DNA of 64,000 bases from Ochotona curzoniae. Its lineage: Eukaryota > Chordata > Mammalia > Lagomorpha > Ochotonidae. Made by a program: the position numbers and the translations under genes. The stretch spans positions 74,876,501 to 74,940,500 of the forward strand of contig NW_024466599.1 of assembly GCF_017591425.1 (NCBI RefSeq), written 5' to 3'. A model generated the notes under the pieces. It did no database searches. It was not told where the DNA came from and saw only the letters and a program-made list of their open reading frames with translations. Shown one piece after another: positions 1 to 10,315 of this stretch. The stretch's first letter is position 1; each line of letters starts with the position of its first letter.

Positions 1-91
1 TACCCACTGCTGGTCTTGTGCACATTTAGAAAGCGGATAGAATCGCTCTCTCTTTTTCTCAAGTGAACAAACAAGTAAAAAAAAAAAAAAA
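1..91 (+). repeat. probable CSINE 3' tail
   Basis: A CT-rich stretch followed by AAGTGAACAAACAAGT and a run of A resembles the last 80 bases of an old CSINE cut by the window edge. The body is not visible. Confidence 0.35.
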
Positions 92-321
92 ACTGTCTTT
101 TAAAGCAGTGATTTGATACGCTAAAAGTGTCTAGCTCTTTGCATGTCAAGCCTACGCTAATGAAATGGTTAACAAATTACAGCAAGAAGCATGGACAGAC
201 CAGAAAGCATTAAGCAGACAAGGAAAGGCACCCAAGACACACTCCTCAGACAACTACTGGAATTTCTCTCAAGAGAGTTGGAAGAAGGTTCAGTGCGAGC
301 GAGGCCTTCGAAAAAATCCAT

Positions 322-655
322 GGCGGGCATGACACGGTGGCCTCCTGGCTCAAGTCCTCCTTGCCTTGCATCAGCCAGGCTCCCACACAGGCACTGGTTT
401 TTGTCCCAGCTGCTCTACTTCCCTTCCAGCTCCCTGCTTGTGGCCTGGGAAAGCAGTCAAGGACGGCCCAAAGCCTTGGGACCCTGCACCCACCTGTGTG
501 GGAGAACCGTACGAGGCTCCAGGCTCCTGGCTTTCAACTGGCTCAGCTCTGACCATTGCAACCACTTGGAGAGTGAGCCAGCGGATGGAAGATCTTTCTG
601 TCTCTCCTTCTCTCCGTAAATCTGACTTTCTAATAAAAATACATATATTTTTTTT
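322..655 (+). repeat. CSINE, near full length
   Basis: Recognised by the central block CCAGCTCCCTGCTTGTGGCC, the GGCCCAAAGCCTTGGGACCC block and the TCTAATAAAAATA tail. The head is diverged. The 142-codon open frame at 191-619 is only SINE sequence read through. Confidence 0.8.
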
Positions 656-954
656 TACAAATCCATGGATATGTATATTACAAAAAAAACTTTTTTGTAC
701 CAAAATATAGCTTTTCTTTTCATTTTCCTCTGAACTTGTTGAAGTTCCCTTGTGTAAGCTTTTCCAGTTATGACTTCAGGGTTCCCTTCTGGGAACCTCA
801 CGTGGCTGTCAGAGCATTTAAGAGACGACATACACTACCAGCAAGGATTCTGGTATTCTCACCAAAAGGAACAGCGAACGTTTGAGGATATAGATATGTC
901 TGCCTTGATCTGACTGCCACACAACTCACATAACATCATTAAGATGTTACAGAG

Positions 955-1287
955 TGGGCCTGGCGGTGTGGTCTAGTGGCTAAAGTCCTCACCTTGAATG
1001 CACCGGGAGCCCAAATGGGCGCTGGTTCTAATCCTGGCAGCTCCACTTCCCATCCAGCTCCCCGCTTGTGGCCTGGGAAAGCAGTCGAGGACGGCCCAAA
1101 GCCTTGGGACCCTGCACCCGCGTGGGAGACCCGGAAGAGTCTCCTGGATCCTGGCTTCGGATCGGCATAGCAGTGGCCGTTGCGCTCACTTGGGGAGTGA
1201 ATCATCGGATGGAAGATCTTCCTCTCTGTCTCTCCTCCTCTGTACATCTGCCTTTGTAATAAAATAAATAAATCTTTAAAAAAAAAA
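955..1287 (+). repeat. CSINE with target-site duplication
   Basis: Full-length copy with a head of the TGGTCTAGTGGCTAAAGTCC type and an AATAAATAAATC(T)3A(n) tail. It is flanked by the direct repeat AAGATGTTACAGAG at 941-954 and 1288-1301, the expected product of L1-driven insertion. Confidence 0.9.
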
Positions 1288-1317
1288 AAGATGTTACAGA
1301 GCATCCCATAAATGTGC

Positions 1318-1385
1318 ACCCACCTTCCTTCCTTCCTCTTCCCTCTCTATCCCTTCCTTCCTTCCTTTCACTCTCTCTCTCTCTT
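1318..1385. repeat. (CCTT)n/CT-rich simple repeat
   Basis: Interrupted CTTC units followed by a CT run. It abuts the tail of an inverted old SINE at 1380 and probably grew from that SINE's CT-rich 3' part. Confidence 0.8.
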
Positions 1386-1650
1386 TCATGAGGCAGAGAC
1401 CGAGACAGCTTTTTCCCATCTGCTGGTGCATTCCTCAAATATCTGCCAACAGCCAGGGCAGGTTTGGGCTGCAGCTGGGAACTCAATGCAAATCTCCTAT
1501 ATGGTGGTGGTGGGGAAGCAACTCAATAACCTGAGCCCTCCCCAGTGCCTCCCAGGGTCTGCATGAGCAGGAAGCTGCCCTTGAATCCAGGTACCCTAAC
1601 GCGAGACGTGGGCATCTCAATCCCAGACCAAACGCCTATCCTAACGCAAC
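1380..1650 (-). repeat. old CSINE-related SINE, inverted
   Basis: Antisense blocks seen: gaggcagagac, CATCTGCTGGTGCATTCC, GCATGAGCAGGAAGCTG and CCAAACGCCTATC. This is an older, longer relative of the young CSINEs with many substitutions. Confidence 0.6.
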
Positions 1651-1754
1651 ACAGCTTTTGTGTACCAATGAAAAACACATTAAAAAATTCATTAAGGGAC
1701 TACCTGCCATGTGGCAGATTCTGCGTTTACTGTCATCTATGATCACTAGCAAGA

Positions 1755-2076
1755 GTGATATTTTTATTGGAAAGGCAAGTATACAGAGAGGAGGAGAGAC
1801 AGAGAGGAAGAGCTTCCATCCACTGACTCACTCCCGAAGTGACCGCAACGGCTGGAGCTCAGTTAAGATGATCCGAAGCCAGGAGCCAAGAGCTTCCTCC
1901 GAGTCTCCCACGCAGGTGCAGGGTCCCAAAGCTTTGGGTCATCCTTGACTGCTTTCCCAGGCCACAAGCAGGGAGCTGGATGGGAAATATAGCATTTGGG
2001 AGACAACTGGCACCTATATGGGATCCCAGTGCATGCAAGGCAAGGATTTTAGTCACTAGGCTATCACACTGGGTCC
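1755..2076 (-). repeat. CSINE, inverted
   Basis: Starts with the inverted tail/body TTTTTATTGGAAAGGCA and ends with the inverted head around CACTAGGCTATCACACTGGG. The central CCACAAGCAGGGAGCTGG block is intact. Confidence 0.85.
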
Positions 2077-2109
2077 ATCCATCCTACTTTCCTTCCTTCC
2101 TTCATTATT

Positions 2110-2407
2110 TTTAATGCTTATTTATTTATTTATTAGTGCTGAGTTACAGAGAAGAGAGAGGAAGACAAATCTTCCACCCACTCGTTCACTGCCCAGATGT
2201 CTGCCATCAGCCAGGTCTTAGCAAGGACCTGTTTCCAGGTCTCCCACATGGGTGACAGGGACCAAAGCGCTACAGCCATCTGCTGCTTTTCCTAGGCCAT
2301 GAGCAGGGAGGCAGCTGGATCGAAGTAGAATATCCAGGACATGAAGCAGTGCCTCCTGCAAGCGCGTCAGACAGAGGCTTTACCCACTACGCCACAATGC
2401 CAACCCT
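2110..2407 (-). repeat. old CSINE, inverted
   Basis: Inverted landmarks are the TTATTTATTTATTAG tail, CACTCGTTCACTGCCC, CCATGAGCAGGGAGGC and the terminal CACTACGCCACAATGCCAACC. It is clearly more diverged than its neighbour at 1755. Confidence 0.7.
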
Positions 2408-3232
2408 GAGCACACACTAAGGGCTGTGTCACAGGACTGCTTGGGCTTGCTGAAGCATGTGCCCTGAGACAGAAGGTCCACAAAGTGCAAGGAGCCTGAC
2501 CCCGAGGATAAGCACAGCATGATGGAGGACACAGGCTAGAGCTTGTCAAAGCCATGGATGGCATTCAGAAACTGAGACCTGCTTTGAGACCCTGTGTCGG
2601 ATGGTTCATTTTGTCTCTGCGGGGAGCTAATAAAATGCATGTTCTGTCAGTGGCGAGGACCGACATGCTCCCTGTCTGAGCCACTCATGCTGGTTCCTCT
2701 GTCGCCTCCTTCAAGGGGGGCACTGCTCAGCCTCCAGGACGGGCAGGCCCACGACTTCTCTGGCAAAGGTTGGGACAGAGAGCAGAGACAGAGCGCTTCC
2801 TGCCTGGTGTGGCCCAGGCCTGGGGAAGCTGTCTGTGGCTCAGTACCAAGCCCCCCAGGACCCTAACCTGATCCCACTGCACAGAAAACAAGCTCAGGCT
2901 GCGTGATGGGGCAGCCAGCCTCAAACCACAGGCTAGCGAGCAAAGTAAGCTGGCCAGGCTGCTCGCTTCTCTGTAGGGAGCAGCTGGCCCAAGAGGGAGG
3001 ATCCTAAGCCACATGTCTTGGATGCAACAACATGTAGAATGTCCCTCTGGGCCGGAATGGAGAGAGCTCAGGGAAGGTAATAAAGGAGGAGCCGCCACCA
3101 CCACAAAGTGGGGAGGGAGCTGTCAAAATGCAGCCTTTTTCAGCATCCCCTCAAAATAAGTAAGGATTTTTTTCTTCCAGTTTTATCTGTTTTTACCACC
3201 CCTGAAAAAGAATGCATTTGTGCAGCACGAAC

Positions 3233-3376
3233 CTCTTGGCTTTTCTGCAGGACCCAGTCGGCATAGGTCCACACGAGCTGCTGGTCCAAGCAGTAGGTGA
3301 GGAAGTCAACAATGTACTCGTACAAGTCTGTGCGGGTGGAGTCTTGCACGTCTCCGTTCACGATGTTCACCCACAG
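3233..3376 (-). CDS. TGFBRAP1: TGFBRAP1 exon 8 (residues ~509-556)
   Basis: Encodes 48 codons starting [15 protein letters not shown] and ending WVLQKSQE. I recognise these as the TGFBRAP1 segment just before the clathrin-heavy-chain-repeat (CHCR) region, part of the alpha-solenoid that builds the CORVET complex. The acceptor is CTTCCAG|CTGTGG. The length is a multiple of three and it joins in frame to exon 7 (ending in a complete CAG codon). The donor is GAG|GTTCGT, weaker than consensus, so the exon end is the least certain boundary of the gene. It is the last TGFBRAP1 exon in the window. It lies about 160 bases downstream, in transcript order, of a long tetranucleotide array. Confidence 0.88.
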
Positions 3377-3537
3377 CTGGAAGGGAAGACCAAGGGAGAG
3401 AGACAGAATGAGGGGAGGCGGGGCTGGGGGCACCTCCTAGGCTCCGTCACAGCACGAGGGGGGCGAGTGTTCACATCCAGAAAACACACAATTCAGCAAA
3501 TCAAAAGCAGAATGTACAAGGCATTTCCTTCCCTTCT

Positions 3538-3911
3538 TCCTTCCTTCCATCCACCCACCTTCCCTCCCTTTCTCCATCCATCCATCCATCCATCCTCTCT
3601 CCCTTTCTCTCTCTCCATCCATCCATCTTCCCTCCCTCTATCCCTCTCTCCATTCATCTTCTCTCCTTCTCTCTCCATCCATCCATCTTTCCTCCATCCA
3701 TCCATCCATCCATCCATCCATCCATCCATCCATCCATCCATCCATCCATTCATCTTCTCTCCCTTTGTCTCTCTCCATCCATCCATCCATCTTCTCTCCC
3801 TTCATCCATCCATCCATCTTCCCTCCCTCCCTCCTTCCCTCCCTCCCTCCATCCATCCATCCATCCATCCATCCATCCATCCATCCATCCATCCATCCAT
3901 CTTCTTTCCCT
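3538..3911. repeat. (CCAT)n/(CCCT)n tetranucleotide array
   Basis: About 370 bases of CCAT runs interrupted by TTCTCTCCC/TTCCCTCC blocks, the interruptions themselves repeated. The longest pure runs are near 3690-3749 and 3848-3900. Both strands give long spurious frames (a 290-codon frame on plus, MDGW repeats on minus). Likely highly length-variable. Confidence 0.95.
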
Positions 3912-3984
3912 CTCTTCCTTCCAGTTCAGTAACACAGCATTCACATAATAACTATAACTGTCAGGAGAGACGGATGTATTCAAC

Positions 3985-4290
3985 ACATGGGCATTTGATA
4001 AGATGCAGCTTGGGACTGCCTGCATCCCATACCAAGGTCTCTAGGCTCAAGTCCTGGTCGGCTTCCCATCCAGCTTCCTGCTGATCTGCACTCCAGGGGG
4101 TCAACTGCGGTGGCCCTACTACTTGGATTCCTGCCACCTACATGGGGGACCCGCGTTGGGTTCTGAGGTTCTTGCTTCAGCCTGGCCCAGTGGTCCCCTT
4201 CCCCTTCTTCTGCAAGCTTTTAGGGAGTGAACGAGCAGATGGAAGATCTCAGTTTCTGTTTTTCATCTTTTTAAATGAACAAAAATACAT
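3985..4290 (+). repeat. old CSINE
   Basis: Degenerate copy with CTTCCCATCCAGCTTCCTGCT, GCCACCTACATGGGGGACCC and TTAGGGAGTGAACGAGCAGATGG-type blocks (split here by divergence). The tail is poor. Confidence 0.6.
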
Positions 4291-4754
4291 ATAAAATACG
4301 CTTCTCCATGAAATAAACACATGATGATGGATGACACTGTGACAGAAGAGAAATTCACCTGCAAGCATCAGTCTGGCATTTCTATCAACTCCGCAACAGG
4401 AGCTCTCGATTTTGAGGTTGTTTTCCAGACTGGAACAGGCACTCTCTTCTGATGAGGCTGTCCCCTGCTGTCTCCGGCACAGGGCAGTCTGGACAGATGC
4501 CCACAGTGCAAAACCTTGCTATTTCACCCACAGAGTTCCCCATCGGGTTAACTGACGCTCGTCCTCAGCTCCCCAGAATGAGGCGGCATTCCCTGGAGGA
4601 GAGGGCTGCAGCCTGAAGAGGCTCCCGGTGCATCACTCAAGTGTGAGCCTCATCCACCTGTCCCACGGCCATACTTCTGCATCAGCAAGAGGCCCAGGAA
4701 GCAGGGCAAGCAGAACAGACCGTGTTTCTGATGGCAGCACCCCAGTGCTGCACA

Positions 4755-4982
4755 GGACACAGGTTGAACCTCTCTTATCTGAGGGACCAGGAGTGCTTCT
4801 GAATTAGAGTCTCTTGTGATTTTTCCTCTTTAAGATTGGGGAGAACTTGCATATTTATATATCTATATATAAAAAAAAGTATCTTGAGGATAGGACCAAA
4901 ATGTAAACATGAAATTCATCTATGTCTTATATACCTTACACACACAGCCTGAAGGCAATTTTATATGACATATACTTAAAAC
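4755..4982 (+). mobile_element. fragment of an old DNA transposon (probably Tigger/pogo-type)
   Basis: The order GGTTGAACCTCTCTTATCTGAGG, then CTTGAGGATAGGACC, then ACACACAGCCTGAAGGCAAT (given in pieces) matches my memory of a common mammalian non-autonomous DNA element whose end reads GGTTGAGTATCCCTTATCC. The exact family name is not certain. It is truncated on its 3' side by the SINE at 4985. Confidence 0.55.
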
Positions 4983-4984
4983 AA

Positions 4985-5340
4985 AACAAAACAAAAACAT
5001 TTCTCTCTTGGAAAGGTAAAACGGCAGAGAGAGATAGACAGAGATTTTTCCATCTGCTGCTTAATCCCCCAAAGACCACCAACGGCTGGGGCAGGTCCAA
5101 GGTAAAGCCAGGAGCCCAGAACTATATCCGATTGCCCACAGGGCAGCAGAGGCCCAAGTATTTGGGTTCTGTTGCTTTTTCAGGAGCATACCAAGGAGCT
5201 GGCTTAGAAGCCAAGTAGCTGGGACTCAGGCTGGTGCTCCAACAGGAATGGCAGTGCTGCAAGGAGCAGATTCACCTGCCTTGTCCAGTGTCTCCTCTCT
5301 CTGTAGTTCTGCCTTTCCAATAAAAAGAAAATTAAAAAAA
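4985..5340 (-). repeat. old inverted SINE followed by a plus-strand SINE tail
   Basis: From 4985 to about 5280 inverted SINE landmarks are visible (CTTGGAAAGG, CCATCTGCTGCTTAATCCCC, GGGCAGCAGAGGCCC). From 5285 to 5340 there is instead a plus-oriented CSINE tail (TCTGTAGTTCTGCCTTTCC, AATAAAAAG). This suggests two overlapping, partly deleted insertions. Confidence 0.5.
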
Positions 5341-5424
5341 TGAGAGAGAGATGGGTCATTTTTAAAATAGAATTTTGCCACAGTGAAGATTTACTCCATA
5401 GGAATCTTATTCCTCTACTTTTTT

Positions 5425-5960
5425 TCTAAAATTTGATTTCCGCTTTCTTGGAAAAGCAGAGATTGAGAACTTCCATCCACTGGTTCACTCCCCACCCCCA
5501 ATGGCTGCAACAGCCAGAACCGGAGCCAGTATAGCCAGGAGCCCACACTCCATCTGGGTTTCCCAAGCACTTGAGCCATCACCTGCCACTTGTCACCTCC
5601 CTGCATGCACGTGAGCAGGACGCTGAGCCATCACCTGGTCACTTGTCACCTCCCTGCATGCACGTGAGCAGGACGCTGAGCCATCACCTGTCACCTCCCT
5701 GCGTGCACATGAGCAGGACGCTGAGCCATCACCTGTCACTTGTCACCTCCCTGCGTGCACGTGAGCAGGACGCTGAGCCATCACCTGTCACCTGTCACCT
5801 CCCTGCGTGCACGTGAGCAGGACGTTGAGCCATGACCTGTCACCTCCCTGCGTGCACATGAGCAGGAAGCTACAACCAAAGCAGAGTCGGCTCTTGCACC
5901 TAGCCCCTCTGAAACGGGATGTGCGTACTCCAAGCCATGTCTTCGCTCCCACACAGAATG
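5425..5960 (-). repeat. old inverted SINE interrupted by its own expansion
   Basis: The 3' half of an inverted old CSINE is seen at 5425-5572 (CTTTCTTGGAAAAGCAGAG, CCATCCACTGGTTCACTCCC). Its head side is at 5862-5960 (AGGAAGCTACAACCAAAGC, GAAACGGGATGTGCG). Between them the segment GAGCC...GCAGGA has become a six-unit minisatellite. Confidence 0.65.
5573..5868. repeat. minisatellite, six units of 45-53 bp
   Basis: Units start with GAGCCATCACCTG at 5573, 5625, 5678, 5723, 5775 and 5827, giving periods of 52, 53, 45, 52 and 52. Each carries TGTCACCTCCCTGC(A/G)TGCAC and ends AGCAGGACG(C/T)T. The units are nearly identical, so the amplification is much younger than the SINE it lies in. The third and sixth units lack the short TGTCACT insert. 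Confidence 0.95.
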
Positions 5961-7130
5961 TCTGTCCCATGAGAGGATCATCTTTTCAAACATAAAAGTT
6001 TCACTTCTGACACCCCAATCCACTTTTTGCCACAGTTTTTTTTTTAAAACTGTGCTCTGCAATCATATTAGCATGCAGTTTGTCAAACAAGCAAAGATCA
6101 CCTACACGTGTGCCTTTGCTAAAGTCATGACATTGTCTTAACCTTGACGAACACAGTTGACCTTCGTGGGCACTCACAACACAAACAAAATGGGCAGAGC
6201 ATGGAACCACTGCACAGCGCAATGGGAGTGGATGACAAGGAAGTGGAGAGAGTCTACGGACAATGAGATGAGATCTTTCCCCGAGCTCAGCAGTAAATGT
6301 AAGACACAAGACAAAGATCGTTACATCGGGTATCACCCTAGATTCAGGTGCAGCGTCCCCACCAAGCCATCTGGAGCTCTGGTCCAACCCTTGTGACTAG
6401 GGTGTGGCCTTCATGAACTTGAGCTCTGTCCCAAGGGACGTGGTGAGAGTTACTCGCCCAGGCCACTGGCAAGAGCTGATGTCACTGACAATGGAGACTC
6501 TGCCCTCAGTGCTCTTTACTGTCTGATTTTCTGAAAAGGCAGTGATGTCACGTCTGTGGCTTAGTGGGGGATCACACATTAAGCTAACCGCATGGAAGCA
6601 GAGGAGAGGGGGATACTGAGGACGAGATGGGTGGAGGTTGGATAACGGGAACCAAAGCAGAGAGCAGCGGCAAGTTGTGGCACTTTACAACGCAGCTGAA
6701 TGACTACACATCACAATTTTATGTACATTGCACAAAGTGCTTACAGAGAAGTGTCCAACAGAAAGAAATGGGAAGTTTAAAGAGATGGACATATTAATTA
6801 ACCTGTTTGATCATCAGACTTTGCATCAATCAAATTACCCCACGGTATTCCCACAAGTATGTACAATGACTACGGAACAATTAAAATGTTTTATTAACAA
6901 AAATAAACCACTTTTTCCATGCTTCAATTTTTACAAACTCTTGATCGTGTTCTTTAGAGTTATTAAGTAAAAGAAAAAAAAATCTTGGCCAACGTTTGAA
7001 CCATGTTATTTTTGTTCTGATGGTAAGCCAGGGAAAAGGGGTTCCTATCATTTATGGGTTTTTTTTTAAAACCAACACCAAGCTAAATGGCTTTAACCTT
7101 CACATAATGCTGGAATGCATCTGAACTCAC

Positions 7131-7188
7131 CTGGACTGCAGCCGCATCTTGGTTATTATAATGGTAGAGTAATCCAAGTGCAAAGTAC
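7131..7188 (-). CDS. TGFBRAP1: TGFBRAP1 exon 7 (residues ~489-508)
   Basis: A 58-base exon too short to show as its own reading frame. The acceptor is CTCTTTCAG|GTAC and the donor CCAG|GTGAGT, both strong. It completes the lysine codon begun by exon 6 (AA|G) and then encodes YFALGLLYHYNNQDAAAVQ, which I recognise as TGFBRAP1 sequence directly before LWVNIVNG. The residues belong to the helical solenoid. The phase (1 base plus 19 codons) fits both neighbours exactly. Confidence 0.93.
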
Positions 7189-7289
7189 CTGAAAGAGAAC
7201 CAGGTGGTCAGGCCAACCGCCCGCTCTCACCCCCGCCGGCCACTCCGCACCCTGCTCCTGGCCCTCGGTTCAACTCCAAGAGTGGCGGG

Positions 7290-7600
7290 GTGGGGAGGAG
7301 GCAGACACAATGGCTCACTTGGCTAATCCTCCCCCTTCAAGTGCTGAGATGCCAGATGGGAGCTAGTTCGCATCCCGGCTGCTCCATTTCCCATCCAGCT
7401 CCCTGCTTGTGGCCTTGGAAAGCAGGAGGGAATGGCAATTGGGGACCCAGAGAAAATTCCTGGCTTTTGGCTACAGATCAGCTCAACTGTAGTCTCTATG
7501 GTCATCTGGGAAGTGAACCAGTGGATGGAAAATCTTTCTCTCTCCTCTGTAAATCTGCCTTTCCAATAAAACAAAATAAATCTTAAAAACAAAAAAAAAC
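7290..7600 (+). repeat. CSINE, GGCTAATCC-head variant
   Basis: The head reads ATGGCTCACTTGGCTAATCC instead of the usual GTGGCTAAAGTCC. The body has a short deletion after the CCTTGGAAAGCAGG block. The tail is AATAAAACAAAATAAATC. Confidence 0.8.
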
Positions 7601-8305
7601 CCTAAGAGCAACAGTAGGTTTCAAACAAGAGCATCCTCATTTTGGCCTCTTTGTTTACAATACCAAAAAATGTACATTTTGTCAATATCCTAAAAGGACC
7701 TGCTTCTAATCCTGAGTTGGAAAACTACAGGGATACTGTGCTATAGGAAAAAAAAATGTTTTACAGTTTGTTTCAAATACTAATATAATTCCATGTCTCT
7801 TAAACTAACTATTATTATTAACCCCTCACGTGGTATTGAAAGAATCAGCAGAAGCTATACTGAACTGGAACACAGGGAAGGAGTAAACGCCAAACAGGAA
7901 CGCTAGACCACAGAAACGGCAGGCAGCCCCAAGGGAGGCCTCCCAGGGTTCTAGAACCTGAAATTTCAAAACTCAAGCTTATCAACCATGCAACCCTGCA
8001 TAAGCAGATTCTCTTCCCTGGCCCTCATTTACAGTTAGAAAGGATTAATAATGACACTGGCATCCTTTGGGCTGAGAGTCCTCCACACCCTCAGTCCCTG
8101 GTCATCTTCCCCGCCAGCAGGTGCCTGGAGAAACTTGATCCTGGGTGATCGAGTCTCTCCACTCAAAGAATGAAATCTCAAAATGTTGAATCTGCAAGAA
8201 TCCTTTTCTTTAACCTTTTAGAAAGTTATGCTGACTCAGTGGATCCCACTGGACTGAGATCACTGTCATCAGTGACAACTGAAATCCAGAGGCTAAAATA
8301 TATAT

Positions 8306-8642
8306 ATATATATTTTTTAAAGATTTATTTTTATTATTCTTTCATTGGAAAGGCAGATATACAGAGAGGAAGAGAGACAGAGAGGAAGATCTTCAATCCG
8401 ATGATTCACTCCCCAAGTGAGCACAACGGCCAATACTATGCTAATCCGAAGCCAGGAGCCTCTTCCAGGTCTCCCACGCGGGTGCAGGGTCCCAAAGATT
8501 TGGGGCGTCCTCGACTGCTTTCCCGGGCCACAGGCAGGGAGCTGGAAGGGAAGCGGGGCTGCCGGGATTAGAACCGGCGCCCATATGGGATCCCGGGCGT
8601 GCAAGGCGAGGACCTTAACCACTTGCGCCACCGCGCCGGGCC
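8306..8642 (-). repeat. young CSINE, inverted, GCGCAAGTGG-head type
   Basis: Close to a perfect consensus, including an intact B box (inverted GGATTAGAACC) and the terminal CGCGCCGGGCCC. It is flanked by CTAAAATATATAT at 8293-8305 and 8643-8655, probably the target-site duplication, although this is AT-rich low-complexity sequence. It shares the CACTTGCGCCACCGCGCC head with the copies at 33788 and 50531. Confidence 0.92.
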
Positions 8643-8655
8643 CTAAAATATATAT

Positions 8656-8985
8656 TTTTAAAGATTTTATTGCTTTTTATTAGAAAGTCAGGATTTACAG
8701 AGAGAAGGACAGACAGGAAGATTTTCCATCTGCTGGTTCACTCTCCAACTGGCCGCAATGGCCAGAGCTGAGCCGATCCAAAGCCAGGAGCCAGGAACTT
8801 CTTCTGGGTCTCCCACACGGGTGCAGGGTCCCAAGGCTTTGGGCCGTCCTTGACTGCTTTCCCAGGTCACAATCAGGGAGCTGGAAGGAAAGTCGAGCAC
8901 CCGGGATACGAACTAGCACCCACACAGGATTCCCAGCAGATGCAAGGTGAGGACTTGAGCCACTAGGGGCTGAAGCCAAAATATT
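8656..8985 (-). repeat. CSINE, inverted
   Basis: Lies directly after the young copy at 8306. Seen are TTTTTATTAGAAAGTCAGG, CCATCTGCTGGTTCACTC and CAAGGTGAGGACTTGAGCC. More diverged than its neighbour. Confidence 0.85.
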
Positions 8986-9299
8986 TTTAGGTGTCAACAT
9001 GATGCTCAGAAAGTTTCAGGTTTTGAAGCACTGTGGAAAAACTGCAAAGTGTGCAGCACGCCCAATCTCAGCATGTTGGATAAGGGGTACTCCACAGAGA
9101 AGTCCTCCCTATAGCCTCTTTGAGTACCTGCTGACACCTGCTGGAGGGTCCGGATGGGATCTGGCACAGTAACCCCCATGGTCTCTACAGGATTTCATCC
9201 GGACTGTTGCCATTTCAAATCATCGACAAAAACCACAGACAAAATTCCTATGACTTAAAGGAGGGATCACCTAATCTCTTGGACCTGAAAAATCTAACT

Positions 9300-9575
9300 A
9301 TCCATCTGTCTGTCTATGAGGCAGACAGAGCTGCCACTCACTGGTTCACTCCCCAGGAGATTGCAATGGCATGTCCAAAGTTGGGAGCCCGGAGTCAGGA
9401 ATTGAACCCTAGCCTCCCATGTGGGCAGCAGGAACCAGGGTGACTCCCTGGGCCACCACTGCTGCTGCCCAGGATCTGCACCAGCAGCAAACCAGAGGTA
9501 AGGCATCAAGGCTTACCAAATCCAAGCATTCTGACGTGGGATCCAGTGGGCATCTTGAAAACTGCTAAGCCAAAT
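9300..9575 (-). repeat. old SINE, inverted
   Basis: Inverted old-CSINE pattern: GGCAGACAGAG, CACTGGTTCACTCCCCAGG, TGACGTGGGATCCAGTGGGC and CTAAGCCAAATGCCTG. Its head end lies close to exon 6 (about 400 bases). Confidence 0.6.
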
Positions 9576-9973
9576 GCCTGTCCCTTCACCTTCGTGTGTG
9601 AAGGTGAAACTTGTCTAAGAAAACAGGCTGAGAAGGATCGGGCTACCTGATTACCCAGGCAGAGAAAGAAGCCCCCGGCTCTAGTCACCCGCCCAGAGTA
9701 AAGCCACCCACTAAGTTGCGCACGAGCCAAGGCCGAGCTTTAAAACACATCCTGTATCAACTCAATCAAGAATCCTCAACAAAGAACGGTGTGAGAGTGA
9801 ACGTCCTCCAGGACCCCGTCATCAGCACCTGCTGGCTTTGTGCTGTTACTGCACAGATCCTAGAGAACCCAAATGTCATGCTGCTCTAGCCAGCCTCCGG
9901 AAAAAGGGGTCTCAACGTGGGGCACAGCAGGGCTGGGCAGGACCCACAGGGCCGGCAGAAGGCGAGCACTCAC

Positions 9974-10315
9974 TTCTTGTGCTTCTCCAGCCAGGCAGCG
10001 CTGTCCGTGAGCAGACAGAAGTTCTCGGTGACCAGCAGGTCCAGCAGGCTGTCGTGGTCAGCCTCTGCATACAGCTTGAGCAGGGCGGTGTCGATGTCTT
10101 CCTTGTAGCCGTTGGCTACCTCTGTGCTGCGCACTTCGTTCAGGTAGCTCATGAGGAAGCGCTTGCACTTGGCCATCTTCTCCTGGTCCCCCTGGGTCAG
10201 CTGGTTGAGGTCTGCGTACTCGTGCAGAGGAGGGTGAGACCGGGTGAATGAAGAAGAGGTGGGCAACAGGAAGGGGTAGAGAGAGATCAGCTCCCGGACA
10301 TCAAGCTGGCCGCTT
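9974..10315 (-). CDS. TGFBRAP1: TGFBRAP1 exon 6 (residues ~375-488)
   Basis: A 342-base exon encoding SGQLDVRELISLYPFLLPTS through DSAAWLEKHK, highly similar to the TGFBRAP1 I know. The acceptor is ATTGCAG|AAGCGG and the donor AAGAA|GTGAGT. It finishes the arginine codon opened by exon 5 (AG|A) and leaves AA for the lysine completed by exon 7. It codes for the alpha-helical solenoid after the beta-propeller-like CNH domain. No stop or frameshift. The plus-strand frame covering 9838-10251 is its antisense shadow. Confidence 0.97.

Larger units (their letters stand above)
1..3232 (-). other. TGFBRAP1: TGFBRAP1 intron 8 (partial)
   Basis: Sequence downstream (on the minus strand) of the exon 8 donor. 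It runs off the left edge, so the exons for the last ~300 residues, including the C-terminal cysteine-rich segment, are outside the window. It contains several SINEs between 322 and 2407. I see no exon, RNA gene or recognisable conserved element in 100-320, 660-940 or 2410-3232. Confidence 0.75.
3377..7130 (-). other. TGFBRAP1: TGFBRAP1 intron 7
   Basis: Spans the gap between exons 7 and 8. It holds a (CCAT)n array, several old SINEs, a DNA-transposon fragment and a SINE-embedded minisatellite. The parts 4300-4750 and 5960-7130 look like ordinary unique intron sequence with no recognisable element. Confidence 0.8.
7189..9973 (-). other. TGFBRAP1: TGFBRAP1 intron 6
   Basis: Lies between exons 6 and 7. 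It contains four SINEs. The remaining unique parts, 7605-8290 and 8990-9295, show no exon, RNA gene or known element. Confidence 0.8.

Noticed and set aside
3212..4084. 290-codon plus frame and several minus frames rich in MDGW
   Set aside because: Translation of the (CCAT)n tetranucleotide array and of the antisense of exon 8; no real protein.
5573..5868. CRISPR-like spacing of repeats
   Set aside because: Units are contiguous, without unique spacers, and lie inside a mammalian SINE; it is a minisatellite.
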